DNA of 64,000 bases, taken from contig NJPS01000031.1 of assembly GCA_002946415.1 (NCBI GenBank), positions 682,001 to 746,000 on the forward strand. Direction: 5' to 3'. This DNA comes from Rutstroemia sp. NJR-2017a BVV2 (taxonomy: Eukaryota; Ascomycota; Leotiomycetes; Helotiales; Rutstroemiaceae). A model generated the notes under the pieces. That model did not search any database and was not told the origin of the DNA. It worked only from the letters and a program-made list of their open reading frames with translations. A program made the position numbers and the translations under genes. Shown one piece after another: positions 1-9,771 of the stretch (position 1 is its first letter; every line of letters starts with the position of its first letter).

Positions 1-651
1 TCCTGCGGAGTGCAGTAGCAAATGGCATAAATGACATGTTTTGGCTGATTCATGGAGCTCAGCTAGAGTGTAATGAATATGGTTTTCAGAAGACCGAGTG
101 ACAATGGTCTTTGTGCCAGTCAATAGCCCTGATCCGTCAATCATCCGCTCGCATGTCGAGCAAAGACTACCTCTGTGAGACCTGCAGCCCTCGACACAAA
201 TGGTGCGCATATACTCTCGATAGCGTGGGGAGCGAACAACGTAAAATTGCGACACGACCCAGAGAGGAAATAGGAGAGATCTTAATGTGGCATCATAAGA
301 GAACGCCACGATATATTGTAGCACTGGGTACAAAGGCGCACTAAGCGTGAGCGGTAGGCAGATTATGATAACAACAAGACTGAGCACAAATGACACGAAC
401 TTGAGTATTTCTTCCAACGATGTGAGCAACATTTCGACGCATCCCGAGTTCAAGAAGAAGAGTATTATCCAGGTACTGAACCCTGGCGGATCGGCAATTG
501 CATCGTCGGGGTGAATGAGAGTATAGATTATTTTATAATCCTCGAAGCCGACTAGAGGAAGGACGATAACAAGGACGAACAGAAAGTAGAGGCGCTTCGT
601 GTCGCATAGTCCGACAACGTATTCTTCAACCTCTGAAGTAAGAATATCCAT
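1..651 (-). CDS. HET-like membrane protein, 5' part only (runs off window)
   Basis: An open frame of 217 codons runs from an ATG at 651 to the left edge without a stop; an in-frame stop lies just upstream at 679-681, so the start is plausible. The protein starts MDILTSEVEEYVVGLCD. It has about four hydrophobic stretches in residues 21-150 (for example LYFLFVLVIVLPLVG and FVSFVLSLVVIIICLPL). A Cys cluster follows (CVEGCR, LCSTCERM), and the visible part ends with ELHESAKTCHLCHLLLHS. The last motif resembles the Cys-rich lead-in found before the HET (heterokaryon incompatibility) domain of many ascomycete proteins; the HET domain itself would lie outside the window. HET proteins act in nonself recognition and cell death. 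The membrane N-terminus is seen; the HET assignment is inference from one short motif. It could be another Cys-rich membrane protein. Confidence 0.55.
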   Translation of the reverse strand, partial: MDILTSEVEEYVVGLCDTKRLYFLFVLVIVLPLVGFEDYKIIYTLIHPDDAIADPPGFSTWIILFFLNSGCVEMLLTSLEEILKFVSFVLSLVVIIICLPLTLSAPLYPVLQYIVAFSYDATLRSLLFPLWVVSQFYVVRSPRYREYMRTICVEGCRSHRGSLCSTCERMIDGSGLLTGTKTIVTRSSENHIHYTLAELHESAKTCHLCHLLLHSAG

Positions 652-1345
652 AATTTCGTATATAATTAAAAGTCGTTGTTATTGAACTGGTGAAAATCAA
701 AGCTGTTCAAGGATATCAATAGATATACGGTTGGAGAGACTGAAGACAAGGCAGAAGGTAGATGATGGTGGAGCTATGGTTGCAAATTCGTCAATCTCTT
801 TTGCAAACGTACAGATATACTTGGAGTGAAGTCGGCTGGGGGTTACACAGATAACGTGATGCCTACATATTGCAACATCCAAGGACCCTAATTTTACGAA
901 GTTCGCCGAAAGCTCCATACTCCGACCTTCAAAGCAGGCGTCTTCTCGACATTCGAAATTCTTCCAATTGTCCTTCTCTGCATCGGAGACCGTATATCAT
1001 CGGCACGGCACGACCTTAAGCTTCTGTTCCCGATAGCTGTTAAATTTCCTTGCACCGGATATTTTTTCTTCCGAGAAGCAATTATTCCCGCTTCCTTATG
1101 TGCCGCATCCAATGGGGAGGATGATCGGCTTGCAAGGGTTGCGCAAGACATGCAGCATCTGTGGTAAGGTGAAGAGAGAGTGGCAACGGCAGTTTTCCGC
1201 GCAACAGACGAGACCTGATCGTTCGAGACGACAGGTTTGGAGTACTCGTATTCTACAGGATTCATCTGGGTGAGGAATTCCAAGTCTCCGCGTCGATTTA
1301 AGAGCACGCTAGAAGTCCTGGTCGGGTTGATTAGTTTCCTTTTCA

Positions 1346-1399
1346 TGTCCCTCGTGTCCCTCGTGTCCCTCGTGTCCTTCGTGCCCCTCGTGCCCCTCA
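1346..1399. repeat. 9-bp minisatellite, 6 copies
   Basis: Six tandem copies of tgtccctcg and close variants (tgtccttcg, tgcccctcg, tgcccctca). Because the unit is a multiple of three, it keeps frames open on both strands and produces false repeat peptides. Confidence 0.85.
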
Positions 1400-1840
1400 T
1401 TCTCCCAACCCCACTTCCTCTTTCTGGTAGCAGCAAGTTGCACGCAGGCCAGCAACACCCGATATCCATACCCGAAATCATCGCCTCGCCCCCGCTCCAT
1501 CCTCCACCCGCCATGCTTTGTGTCATCACTGCCCCATGGCCCATGCTTTGTGCCATCACAAAAATCTTTATCGGCCGAGCTATTGCATACATGTGGAGAC
1601 ATGTCCATCCAATCCAGCGTAGCTCGCTACTCCAAAGTACAACCATCATTGGGGTAGTCTAACAACTTGAACTATTCCAGCCATATTCAAGAGCAGAAAC
1701 GAACTAGTCACCGGAACCATGTTCCATCTCGCCGCCCTCTCGTTCATTGTGGAGATGGGAGAAATATCTTACAAACACCAAGACTAGTCACTGCCGACTA
1801 CCGTCTCCATCGCTGCGGAGACATATAACCTGCTGGGACA

Positions 1841-1848
1841 TATATAAG
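1841..1848 (+). promoter_or_regulatory. TATA box of the flavin monooxygenase gene
   Basis: TATATAAG lies 105 bp before the ATG at 1946, followed by a pyrimidine-rich leader. Spacing and sequence match a fungal TATA element; no other gene in the vicinity could use it. Confidence 0.55.
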
Positions 1849-1945
1849 TCTACTACCGCCGTCCAGTCACATCATTCATTCGTACCGTTCTTGCACCTTC
1901 TTGACTTCTACTCCCTGAAGATCAGAAGTTCTGCATTAATCTACA

Positions 1946-4097
1946 ATGGGTTCCACAGCCCCACCATTCACCATCAAAGACGAGCCAGTCGAGAATCTGC
2001 GTCGGCTTAAGGTACGCGTGATTGGCGCTGGCTATTCTGGTATATATCTAGGTATCCGGATACCTCAAAGACTACGAAACATCGATTTGCAAATCTACGA
2101 GAAGAATGAAGGTATAGGTGGCACATGGTATGAGAATCGATAGTAAGTCACTCTCTTTTACTCTTTTACCCTGGCCTCGGTGATTACTGATACATCTGTG
2201 AAGTCCTGGCTGTGCTTGCGATATCCCGTCTCATTCATACCAATATTCTTTCAATCCAAATCCGAGCTGGTCTTCTCTGTACGCTCCTGCGCCGGAAATC
2301 TGTGCCTATTTGGAAAAGACGGCAGAGAAGTTTGGTGCGAATAGATTCATCAAACTGTCGCATAAAGTCTTGAGTGGTAGATGGGATGATAGGCAGAAGA
2401 AATGGTAAGCTTCACGTGCATGATACATCTATCATGTTTCTTGTCTATCATTTGTCTGTTGTGTCATTTACGTTTGTGCATTGAAGTCTCTTGGAGTCTG
2501 CACACCGTGCTGTTCTCCGTTCTATGTCACCCCAGGAAATATTATAAATGTCTAACTATACCTAGGATAATCGAAGTTGAAAATCTCAAAACAGGAGAGA
2601 AATTTGAAGATGATGCAAACGTTCTCATCTGTGCACGTGGAAACTTCAACACTCCATCATACCCAGATATACCCGGATTAGACACTTTCAAAGGCGAGGT
2701 GATGCATTCTGCCAAATGGAACCAGGAGTCAGTAGTCACCTTCATTCTGATGTCACATTCCGTTAGCTTACATCTTCCTAGCTATGATTTCAAGAACAAG
2801 AGAGTCGGAGTTATTGGTGGTGGGTCCAGCGCTATACAGATCGTGCCAAAACTGCAGAAAATTGAGGGTATTCACCTTTCTGCCTTCGTTAGGAGTAAGA
2901 CTTGGGTTTCGAATACTTTTGGCGATGGTATATATGCCCTGTCGTAGACTGATATGAGAAACTAGCTGACTTGTTTCCTAGCTGCTATGATCGAAATGGG
3001 CTTTGATCCTGCGATACCTGAATGTAAGTCTCCCACTATCCAACATATGGCTCCAACATCTAGCTCCGACCTCGCTAACCACCCATTCAGTCACACCAGA
3101 ACAAATTAAAAAGTTCGAAACCGACCCAGACGCCCTCTACAAATTCCGCAAAACAATCGAAGTAGCGGGAAACATGGTCCACGGCGTCACAATCCTCAAT
3201 TCAGATTTGCAAGCCGGCGCCGTCAAAGCCTTCAGAAACCTCATGAGCGCCCGTCTCGCCAACAAACCGAATATAGCCAAAGCACTCATCCCATCCTTCG
3301 CCGTCGGCTGTCGTCGTCTCACGCCCGGTCCCGGCTACCTCGAAGCACTCGTCTCCGACAACGTAGATTTCATCTCTGACCCCATAACGCACATCTCCCC
3401 CACCAGCATCCACATCACGCCCTCCTCCCCCAGCACACCCGCATCCATCCCCCTCGACGCCCTCATCCTCGCCACCGGCTTCCTCACCTCGCACATCCCG
3501 CCCATCCCCTTCTACGGACTCTCCTCCCTCCCCCTCTCCACGCACTTCTCCCCCCACCCACAAACCTACCTCTCCCTCGCCACCTCCTCCTTCCCCAACT
3601 ACTTCATCATGCTCGGGCCGAACTCCTCCATCGGCTCCGGCTCGCTGACCGCCATCCTCGAGGCCGAGGGCGACTACATCGTAAAATGCATCCGCAAACT
3701 CCAGCGCGAAGACTACGCCAGCATGGTCCCCAAACACGCCCGCGTGGAGGACTTCACACAGTACTGCGCGCGGTATTTCGAGGGCACGGTCTACGGCGCC
3801 GAGTGCAGGAGCTGGTATAAGGGGAATGCGACGACAGGAAAGGTGACGGGGCTGTGGCCGGGGAGTACGCCGCATGCGCTGGAGACGTTAAGGAGTCCGC
3901 GGTGGGAGGATTGGGAGTGGGAGCCGAGGGGGGGAGGCGAGGCGAATATATTGGGGTGGTTGGGGAATGGGTGGAGTGCGACGCAGTTGGGGGAGGGGGA
4001 TTCGGCGTGGTATTTGGAGAAGGAGTTTGTGGATGTGCCGGTGGAGGAGGAGCCGGAGAGGGATCGTAAGGCGGGATTGAGGCCTTGGTGTTATTGA
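1946..4097 (+). CDS. Flavin-dependent monooxygenase, Baeyer-Villiger/StcW-like
   Basis: Six exons: 1946-2142, 2204-2404, 2566-2727, 2782-2927, 2982-3023 and 3091-4097, giving 584 aa. Residues 27-32 form the FAD-binding GAGYSG. GTWYENRYPGCACDIP follows, as in class B flavoprotein monooxygenases. FKGEVMHSAKW (174-184) fits the BVMO fingerprint FxGxxxHxxxW, and GGGSSA (199-204) is the NADPH-binding turn. ILATGF is the second linker. The family uses NADPH and O2 to insert oxygen into ketones or hydroxylate substrates, often in secondary metabolism (StcW of sterigmatocystin). The usual ATG motif at about 155-158 reads CARG, with Arg in place of Thr. The second intron (161 nt) has an alternative in-frame acceptor at 2535, which would insert ten residues; the 2565 acceptor is favoured by its CTAAC branch site. 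Substrate is unknown. Confidence 0.88.
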
Positions 4098-4611
4098 GTG
4101 TTGGGGATGAAAAATGCTTGCTAGTACCCTACACCTAATTTCATCAGATCAGATCAGACGAACATACATACCTTTAAGCTTCACGCCAGACTGTCCAGTG
4201 AAAACACTTCTCTAATTTTCTGAGATCCCCTGAACTAAAACCGGATGAAAATACCTGGCCTAAAATATAAATAATCTGCTTTTGTACATGAATGCCCATA
4301 AACCCCCAAACCAAAATCCGACGAAACCCAATAGATTGAGAAACTCCCAGTTGAATAAAAAAGTAAAGCATGGGTATCGATCCGGTCGAGTATACTGATT
4401 TGCGCCTTTCTTTGAAACCCTCGCGCATCGGGATACCGCATTTCGTTTGTTCGACCTATTACTGCAAATCATAGCCGGCTTAATCGTGTCCGCCCATCAT
4501 CCATTCATTCCATCCCATCCCATCCTCTGCCGTTTTCCTAAGCTTCAAACTAAAACTTTCAAATGCTTCATTCATTATCATCCTTCCTCCCAACCCCTCA
4601 GAACCCTCACC
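4098..4611. other. Convergent intergenic spacer
   Basis: Lies between the 3' ends of the monooxygenase (+) and the zinc-binding protein gene (-). It is AT-rich on the left and C-rich on the right. No gene or repeat of note was seen. Confidence 0.5.
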
Positions 4612-5376
4612 CTATCCCCCTCCCTCCATCCTCAAACACCCCAAACAAATCACCTCGCCCTCCTCCCCCCTCTCCACACAACACCTACTACACACCACCC
4701 CCCTATGCTCAATCCCCCTCTCCACCCAATCCCCCTCCTCCCTTTCCACCCCATCCCGCGCCATAAACCCCTCCCCACCCATACACTCCCTAATACACAC
4801 CCAGCACGCTCTCCTCCCACAGCCCTCACACTCCGCAAACGCATCCAGCTCCCGCCGCACCGTCGGCTTGCGTCTGCAGATATGGCACGGGCGCAGATCC
4901 ATCGCTTTGCTGCTTTCTGAGCCTGCTCCAGCAGCAGTGGAGAATTGAGAAGCATGGTTCGCAAAGACGTCGTAGTCCGGCGCTACGACTTCGAGTCTCA
5001 TGCGCTTGGAGGTGCGCGAGCGGGGGGTGAGGTGTTTTCGAGGATCGGGGAGTGGGAGTTGATGGTAGTGTGGATGCGGATGGGGGTGCGAGTGCGAGTC
5101 TTCGTGGATGTGGATGTGGTTGTGGTTGTGGCGAGGACTGCTAGATCTTGAGTTAGCATCTGTATTCAATAACTCCAATCGACATTTCTCCTTCGTCTTC
5201 TTTCTCTCTCAACAAGAAAGCACAGCACAGAGCTTCGAGAGAGAAAACAAGAAACCAAAACAATAACAAACAACCCACCTAACAAGTTTATCCTCCCTTC
5301 TCCTCTTCAAAGGATTCTGGTTCTGATTCGGCGCGGCAACATCCTCCATATACGGAGCTTGTGCTATCGAAGGCAT
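4612..5376 (-). CDS. His-rich, Cys-cluster putative zinc-binding protein
   Basis: Two exons, 5376-5279 and 5146-4612, separated by a 132-nt intron, give 210 aa. The splice joins KLV-R to SSSPRH in frame; other acceptors nearby lead to stops. The N-terminus has a basic KRRR patch. Residues about 39-61 are extremely His-rich (HNHNHIHIHEDSHSHPHPHP). The C-terminal half has a regular Cys pattern: CHIC, then 17 residues, CEGCGRRACWVC, then CSRCC and CLGC, a layout typical of treble-clef/RING-like zinc folds. I do not recognise a named family. A nuclear or metal-handling role is possible but unproven. An upstream in-frame ATG would add 19 residues; MPSIAQAPYMED is the more natural start. Confidence 0.7.
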
Positions 5377-6204
5377 TCTCAATCGCCGAGTAAGAATTCG
5401 TATCAGTCGATAGTCCAGGTATCGATCTACCAAAGTTCTCTTCTTTCAAGTTGAATTATTGACGCTGGCTCGCTCGCTCGCTCGATAAACAGACAATAGC
5501 CGCAGAAAGCGCAGTAAAAATAGAAGTAAGAGAAAGACGAAAGCAAGATCGAATGAGCGTATGGGTTTTGGGATTAGGACTCAATTACGAGTAAACAAAT
5601 CGGAGGAAGTGAGACCCTCGCTCGATCGATCGCATGCGAAGTGAGGTTGTGGTACTGATTTGGAGTGTTTACAAAGAGATACATCGGCGAGGTTCTAGGT
5701 TCCGATTCGGGAGAAATTCGGGTGCGTTTATCTATTTACTGCCTAAGCTCAAGCTTGAGTATTTATGCCAGTTATGCTTGCTTCGCTTTATGCATGAATT
5801 GTGCTTAGGCACTCCTATAGGAGTCTCTCCCTTGTCCATTCAGTAGAGAACGTATGTTGAGATTATTATATTTTGTTTGTTTCGTCCACTAAGTATTTAT
5901 CTTCCTGAGTCATTTCTTATTCTATCATAGGTGGAGAGGTATTGTTCTCCTTCCATTCCAACATGTATCGTTAATCCATAACTCTTCGTCTTCCAATTAT
6001 CTGTCAACACATTCTCTGGTTCAGAGCACACAAAACGCTCCCAAGTACAAGAAGTGCAGTTAAAAGTCCGTCCCAACATCCGCTTTAAGGTATGACCAAC
6101 CCATTACGCAAAGCTCTTCCAAAATCTGCCCGAGTGTAGACTGACGCGTCAATGATCTGCGAGGAAGCCATCCGTAACTAAACTCCATTCCTCATTAATC
6201 ATCT
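5377..6204. other. Intergenic region, promoter of zinc-binding protein and 3' flank of glycoprotein
   Basis: Contains a short ctcg repeat (about 5467-5485). No coding signal longer than about 80 codons, no RNA gene and no recognisable motif. Confidence 0.5.
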
Positions 6205-9200
6205 TTAATTTGTGCTCGTAACCTTCTGCCAATTTTCCCATGAACATGCACACCCGCCTGTTCCTCCGTCGAACCCTCCAAAAGAAGCACTGGGGTCCTG
6301 CGTTGTGAACACACTTGGCGCTGGATTGATAAGTGTTCCTCCGAAGGATCTATCCTCCTCATTGATGAATCCACTTCCACTAACAATCTTGTTCGAATTG
6401 TCCATCTTATAGCAATAAAGCAACTTCTTCGCCGGATCTCCACCATGACGATCGGTCGTTATCGTGATAGGATAAGGGAATGATCCTGGTTGTGAGAAAT
6501 CTTGTCCTGCTGCTGCTCTGCTGTTCTCGGCAGTGGAAGTAGAATTGATGAGTCTAGCAGTGCCGTTCATACGAGTCCACATTTGAACAAGGAAACGCGT
6601 TTCTGACCATGTGCAACGGAAATTGGCTTCTGATTCCCTGGAGCCTCCATCCTGATCATCAGGAACCTGAGTCGTGGTATTGAGCGATTTGAGGAAGATC
6701 GTGCGATTGAAATAGGTGTAGAAGCCATAATGCTCAGTGGGTAGCCCGCGATCATAGAGACGAATCGGCTGCTGAGTTGGCAGCGGTAAGAGGTTGGCTG
6801 ATGCTGCGGTTCCATCAGGGTTTATATCCGGTCCTGGTATGATATCCGTGATGTTGGGGAACGAAACCGTATCGTTGGTCGCGTCGCGTTTTAGACGACT
6901 TGTAACTGTCAAGGTCGTGTTGATAGTCGATAAGAACGATATGTAAAATGGTGTAGGCTCTCCAGCTTTGTTCGAAGAGACGATGCCGTCTGTGGTATTT
7001 CCCAAAAATGCTTCTTCACTGTATGATGGTGCAGATGGTGAAGGACTGAAAGTGATCGTTTGTCGAGCTTTCAGTATCAGGTCGCGTATGAACGTCCCAG
7101 CAGATACAGGATTTCCAACCAAGCTCCGAGTGGCAAGATCTTTATCACCAGTAACGTTAGCAAAAGTAGCATTTGCCGCGCTGCTGTTATCCCATTGTAT
7201 GTTTAGAACGAAGTTAGGCTGATCTGGCTGATTTGGCGAGACAGAAGATTGGGCCTCCTTTGGCAAGGAACAACTCCACTTGGTCGCAGGAAGTACACAC
7301 CCGGTCTGGCTAACAACGTTGACTGGAGCAGCTACCGTAGAGAGTCCGGAGTAGATCGGTGGGAAGCCCGTTAGATTCAACCATTGAGTTTGAGTCGTGG
7401 TGTGATGCTTGCGCGTCAATGTCGTTGCGAGTGCTACGATGAGAATAATCATCATCAACAACCCGATGAACAGGAAGCAATACCACTTTCGCCGCTTTCG
7501 CCCTTCAGGACCTCCTCGACCATGACAACCTCGCCTCGGGATACATCCCCTACCGGCCCATAAGGAACCTGCTTTGCGGGTCATTTTATCCACCTTTTCG
7601 TTCCTTTGACGTTTCTTTTCTGCTTTTTTGGCAGCTTTGTCTGCGAGTTTTTGAAGATAATCTTGAGTAATGTCTGTGACAGTTGGTTGCCTATTTGGTC
7701 CAGGATATGCCGACTCTTGATTGGTTCGAGCCTGAGCAGGCGTTAATGGAACCTCAGACATCTGTACACTACCAGGCGACGCCATTGCATGCTGCATACC
7801 GGGGGATATTGGACCAGGTGAAACGGGGTATTGCAATGTTTGAGTTTGAGTATGCCCGGGTGGAAAGAAAGCCTTATATTTTCGTACACGTTTTGGTGAT
7901 GGTGAGTAAGGCGGAGGTGGAGGTGGGGTATCCACAGTATCACGAACCATTGCTGGTTTTGAGCTGTCTGTTTCTGTGTCATCTGTGCCAGCACTTCTGG
8001 TTACATTGGAAGCATTATAGAGGTCGCTTCGATTTGATTGAACAAAGGGATTATTACTTCCCAGCTCAATCGTTCGGTTAGCTTCCGGCGTGACCGAATT
8101 TTCTTTGTGAATGGAAATAGGTTCAGATGAAGACAAAGTAGATGATTCATCATGAGGCTGTGCAGAAATTGTGCTTGGGCTGGAATCGTTGCGCATAGAG
8201 GCAGTTGACGAGATAACAAAGGGTAAGCTTCCGACATATGGCTTGACCGAGTGTCTCGCCTCTTTCCATGTAGGACTTCCCGAAGAATTGCGCTTTTCTG
8301 ATTTGAAGCCTAAGGGTGTCACATCCCACCAGGCATCTGAGGCATTTGAATTAGACCTTTTAATTGATAGTGGGGAGAACATTTTTTCCCAGGATTTTCG
8401 TTCTCCCGCTGATGCTTGTGCCTTAGCTGCTGCCATGGCCAGGATTGGAACCTCTGGAACTTCCGACTGTGTCTTCTCCGGGAAAGCGAACGTGTTCGAC
8501 CGTGTGAGGAAGGGAGTTGTGATGTAGTTCCACCAGCCTTTTGAACGAGGTCGACTGGCAATGGTATTAATGCTCCCGTGCCTATCTATTTTAAGGCCTT
8601 CTGAGAAGGAGATAGCACGTCTGCTTCGCACAATAATTGGTAGGTTGTCTTCCTCGAACACAATACAGGATGAAATAACCCGACTCGAGCGCGATTCTTC
8701 CTCCCATTCTGTACCGACATCTGAATCGGGTGAAAAGTAGCTCCTTTCAGCGGCTGCGACACGATACCTCTCCTGCTCAACCAAAGCGATTGGCATGCTC
8801 GGTAATGGCGGAGCACCGTTTTTGAAAGGGTCGGTAGGACTAGCTATGGAGTAAGATGTTGAAAAGGTACGTGCTCGAGAAACGTTGGAAGCGGTGCTGT
8901 ATGGTGACCATGCTGAGATCTCGTTCGCAGGGGTGATCACGATTGATGGTGTGACTAGCTCCCTGCCAATTGGAGTGTCATTCCCATAGCTTCGTGCAAT
9001 GGTTGAAGCAATTGTGGTTGCCGTCTGTGGGGTCATGACATGTTGAGCTAAACGCGCCGATGGAATGGATATGCCGATGACAATTGGACGATCATTTGGA
9101 GACAAGTCATCGCCCAGCTTGAGAGGTGCCGGTTTCAACGACTTTCGCCGCGCTACCAACGGCGTGATTGCAGATGCTGCGTTGTTCATTGGTTCCTGGA

Positions 9201-9771
9201 CCTTGTTCTTTTCGGGAGATGCCCCATTGCCTCGCAGTCTTTTGTTCTTCAAAGACTTCCAAAACGTTCCATCTGGATGAGCAGCAACGTTTTCCAAAGC
9301 TTCCAAAGCAGCCATGTTAACGAAAGGGCCAGTAGTTGGTTTTGATCGAGGTGGCTGTGTTGAGATTGGTTGAGGTTGAGGACCATGGTGGGTTGAGAAG
9401 TTCGTCTGCACCTTGATACCGAGTTTTGCGTGTATCTTCCGCTGCCTTGCCTTCGACTTTTCCCGAGTTAACCTGTGCACAGACTGCCTCCTCTCATTAC
9501 GCCTACTCATCGTGCGGCCCAAGTTGTCACTGCGATTATTAGCAACTCTCTCCGGATTCTTTGGCCATTGCATATTTTGTGGTGCCAGCCCTTTTGGGGA
9601 GGTAGATGTGGAGATGTCTTCTTCATCTCTCCAGGAATCTCCATCTGAGTCTTCTCCATCAAACACGGAATTGAAAGGATTTTCTGTAGGTTCTGTGGAA
9701 TAACTATTTGTAGATTGAGCTGGAGGCCGCCCAGTGGGGCTTCTAGATATGATGGGGTCTTTTGTATTCAT
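6205..9771 (-). CDS. Large single-pass membrane glycoprotein, function unknown
   Basis: A single uninterrupted frame of 1188 aa beginning MNTKDPIISRSP. The first ~755 residues are Ser/Pro-rich and predicted disordered, with basic stretches and a PPPPPPYSPSPK tract. A Lys/Arg-rich helix (about 705-730) precedes a clearly basic GRKRRKW stop. The transmembrane segment is at about 765-786 (CFLFIGLLMMIILIVALATT). The C-terminal ~400 residues carry many Asn-X-Ser/Thr sites (NLT, NATF, NVTG, NTTL, NRT, NGT) and paired Cys near the end. The positive-inside rule gives a cytosolic N-terminus and an extracellular C-terminus (type II). Similar long proteins are widespread in Leotiomycetes; database names for them are not informative. 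A wall or surface sensor/scaffold role is only a guess. Confidence 0.85.
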   Translation of the reverse strand: MNTKDPIISRSPTGRPPAQSTNSYSTEPTENPFNSVFDGEDSDGDSWRDEEDISTSTSPKGLAPQNMQWPKNPERVANNRSDNLGRTMSRRNERRQSVHRLTREKSKARQRKIHAKLGIKVQTNFSTHHGPQPQPISTQPPRSKPTTGPFVNMAALEALENVAAHPDGTFWKSLKNKRLRGNGASPEKNKVQEPMNNAASAITPLVARRKSLKPAPLKLGDDLSPNDRPIVIGISIPSARLAQHVMTPQTATTIASTIARSYGNDTPIGRELVTPSIVITPANEISAWSPYSTASNVSRARTFSTSYSIASPTDPFKNGAPPLPSMPIALVEQERYRVAAAERSYFSPDSDVGTEWEEESRSSRVISSCIVFEEDNLPIIVRSRRAISFSEGLKIDRHGSINTIASRPRSKGWWNYITTPFLTRSNTFAFPEKTQSEVPEVPILAMAAAKAQASAGERKSWEKMFSPLSIKRSNSNASDAWWDVTPLGFKSEKRNSSGSPTWKEARHSVKPYVGSLPFVISSTASMRNDSSPSTISAQPHDESSTLSSSEPISIHKENSVTPEANRTIELGSNNPFVQSNRSDLYNASNVTRSAGTDDTETDSSKPAMVRDTVDTPPPPPPYSPSPKRVRKYKAFFPPGHTQTQTLQYPVSPGPISPGMQHAMASPGSVQMSEVPLTPAQARTNQESAYPGPNRQPTVTDITQDYLQKLADKAAKKAEKKRQRNEKVDKMTRKAGSLWAGRGCIPRRGCHGRGGPEGRKRRKWYCFLFIGLLMMIILIVALATTLTRKHHTTTQTQWLNLTGFPPIYSGLSTVAAPVNVVSQTGCVLPATKWSCSLPKEAQSSVSPNQPDQPNFVLNIQWDNSSAANATFANVTGDKDLATRSLVGNPVSAGTFIRDLILKARQTITFSPSPSAPSYSEEAFLGNTTDGIVSSNKAGEPTPFYISFLSTINTTLTVTSRLKRDATNDTVSFPNITDIIPGPDINPDGTAASANLLPLPTQQPIRLYDRGLPTEHYGFYTYFNRTIFLKSLNTTTQVPDDQDGGSRESEANFRCTWSETRFLVQMWTRMNGTARLINSTSTAENSRAAAGQDFSQPGSFPYPITITTDRHGGDPAKKLLYCYKMDNSNKIVSGSGFINEEDRSFGGTLINPAPSVFTTQDPSASFGGFDGGTGGCACSWENWQKVTSTN

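Larger units (their letters stand above)
652..1945. other. Intergenic region between HET-like gene and monooxygenase
   Basis: No supported gene. Small open frames occur on both strands but share no recognisable family, and the longest overlaps a 9-bp tandem repeat. The right end is the promoter of the monooxygenase. Confidence 0.5.

Noticed and set aside
894..1649. 251-codon minus-strand open frame with TRDTRD and GHEGHE-type repeats in adjacent frames
   Set aside because: The frame is kept open by the 9-bp minisatellite at 1346-1399; the rest has no family features and overlapping frames exist on both strands.
3201..3875. 224-codon antisense frame in the monooxygenase last exon
   Set aside because: Shadow of a GC-biased coding exon; composition is Gly/Glu/Val-rich without motifs, and the sense strand has clear flavoprotein signatures.
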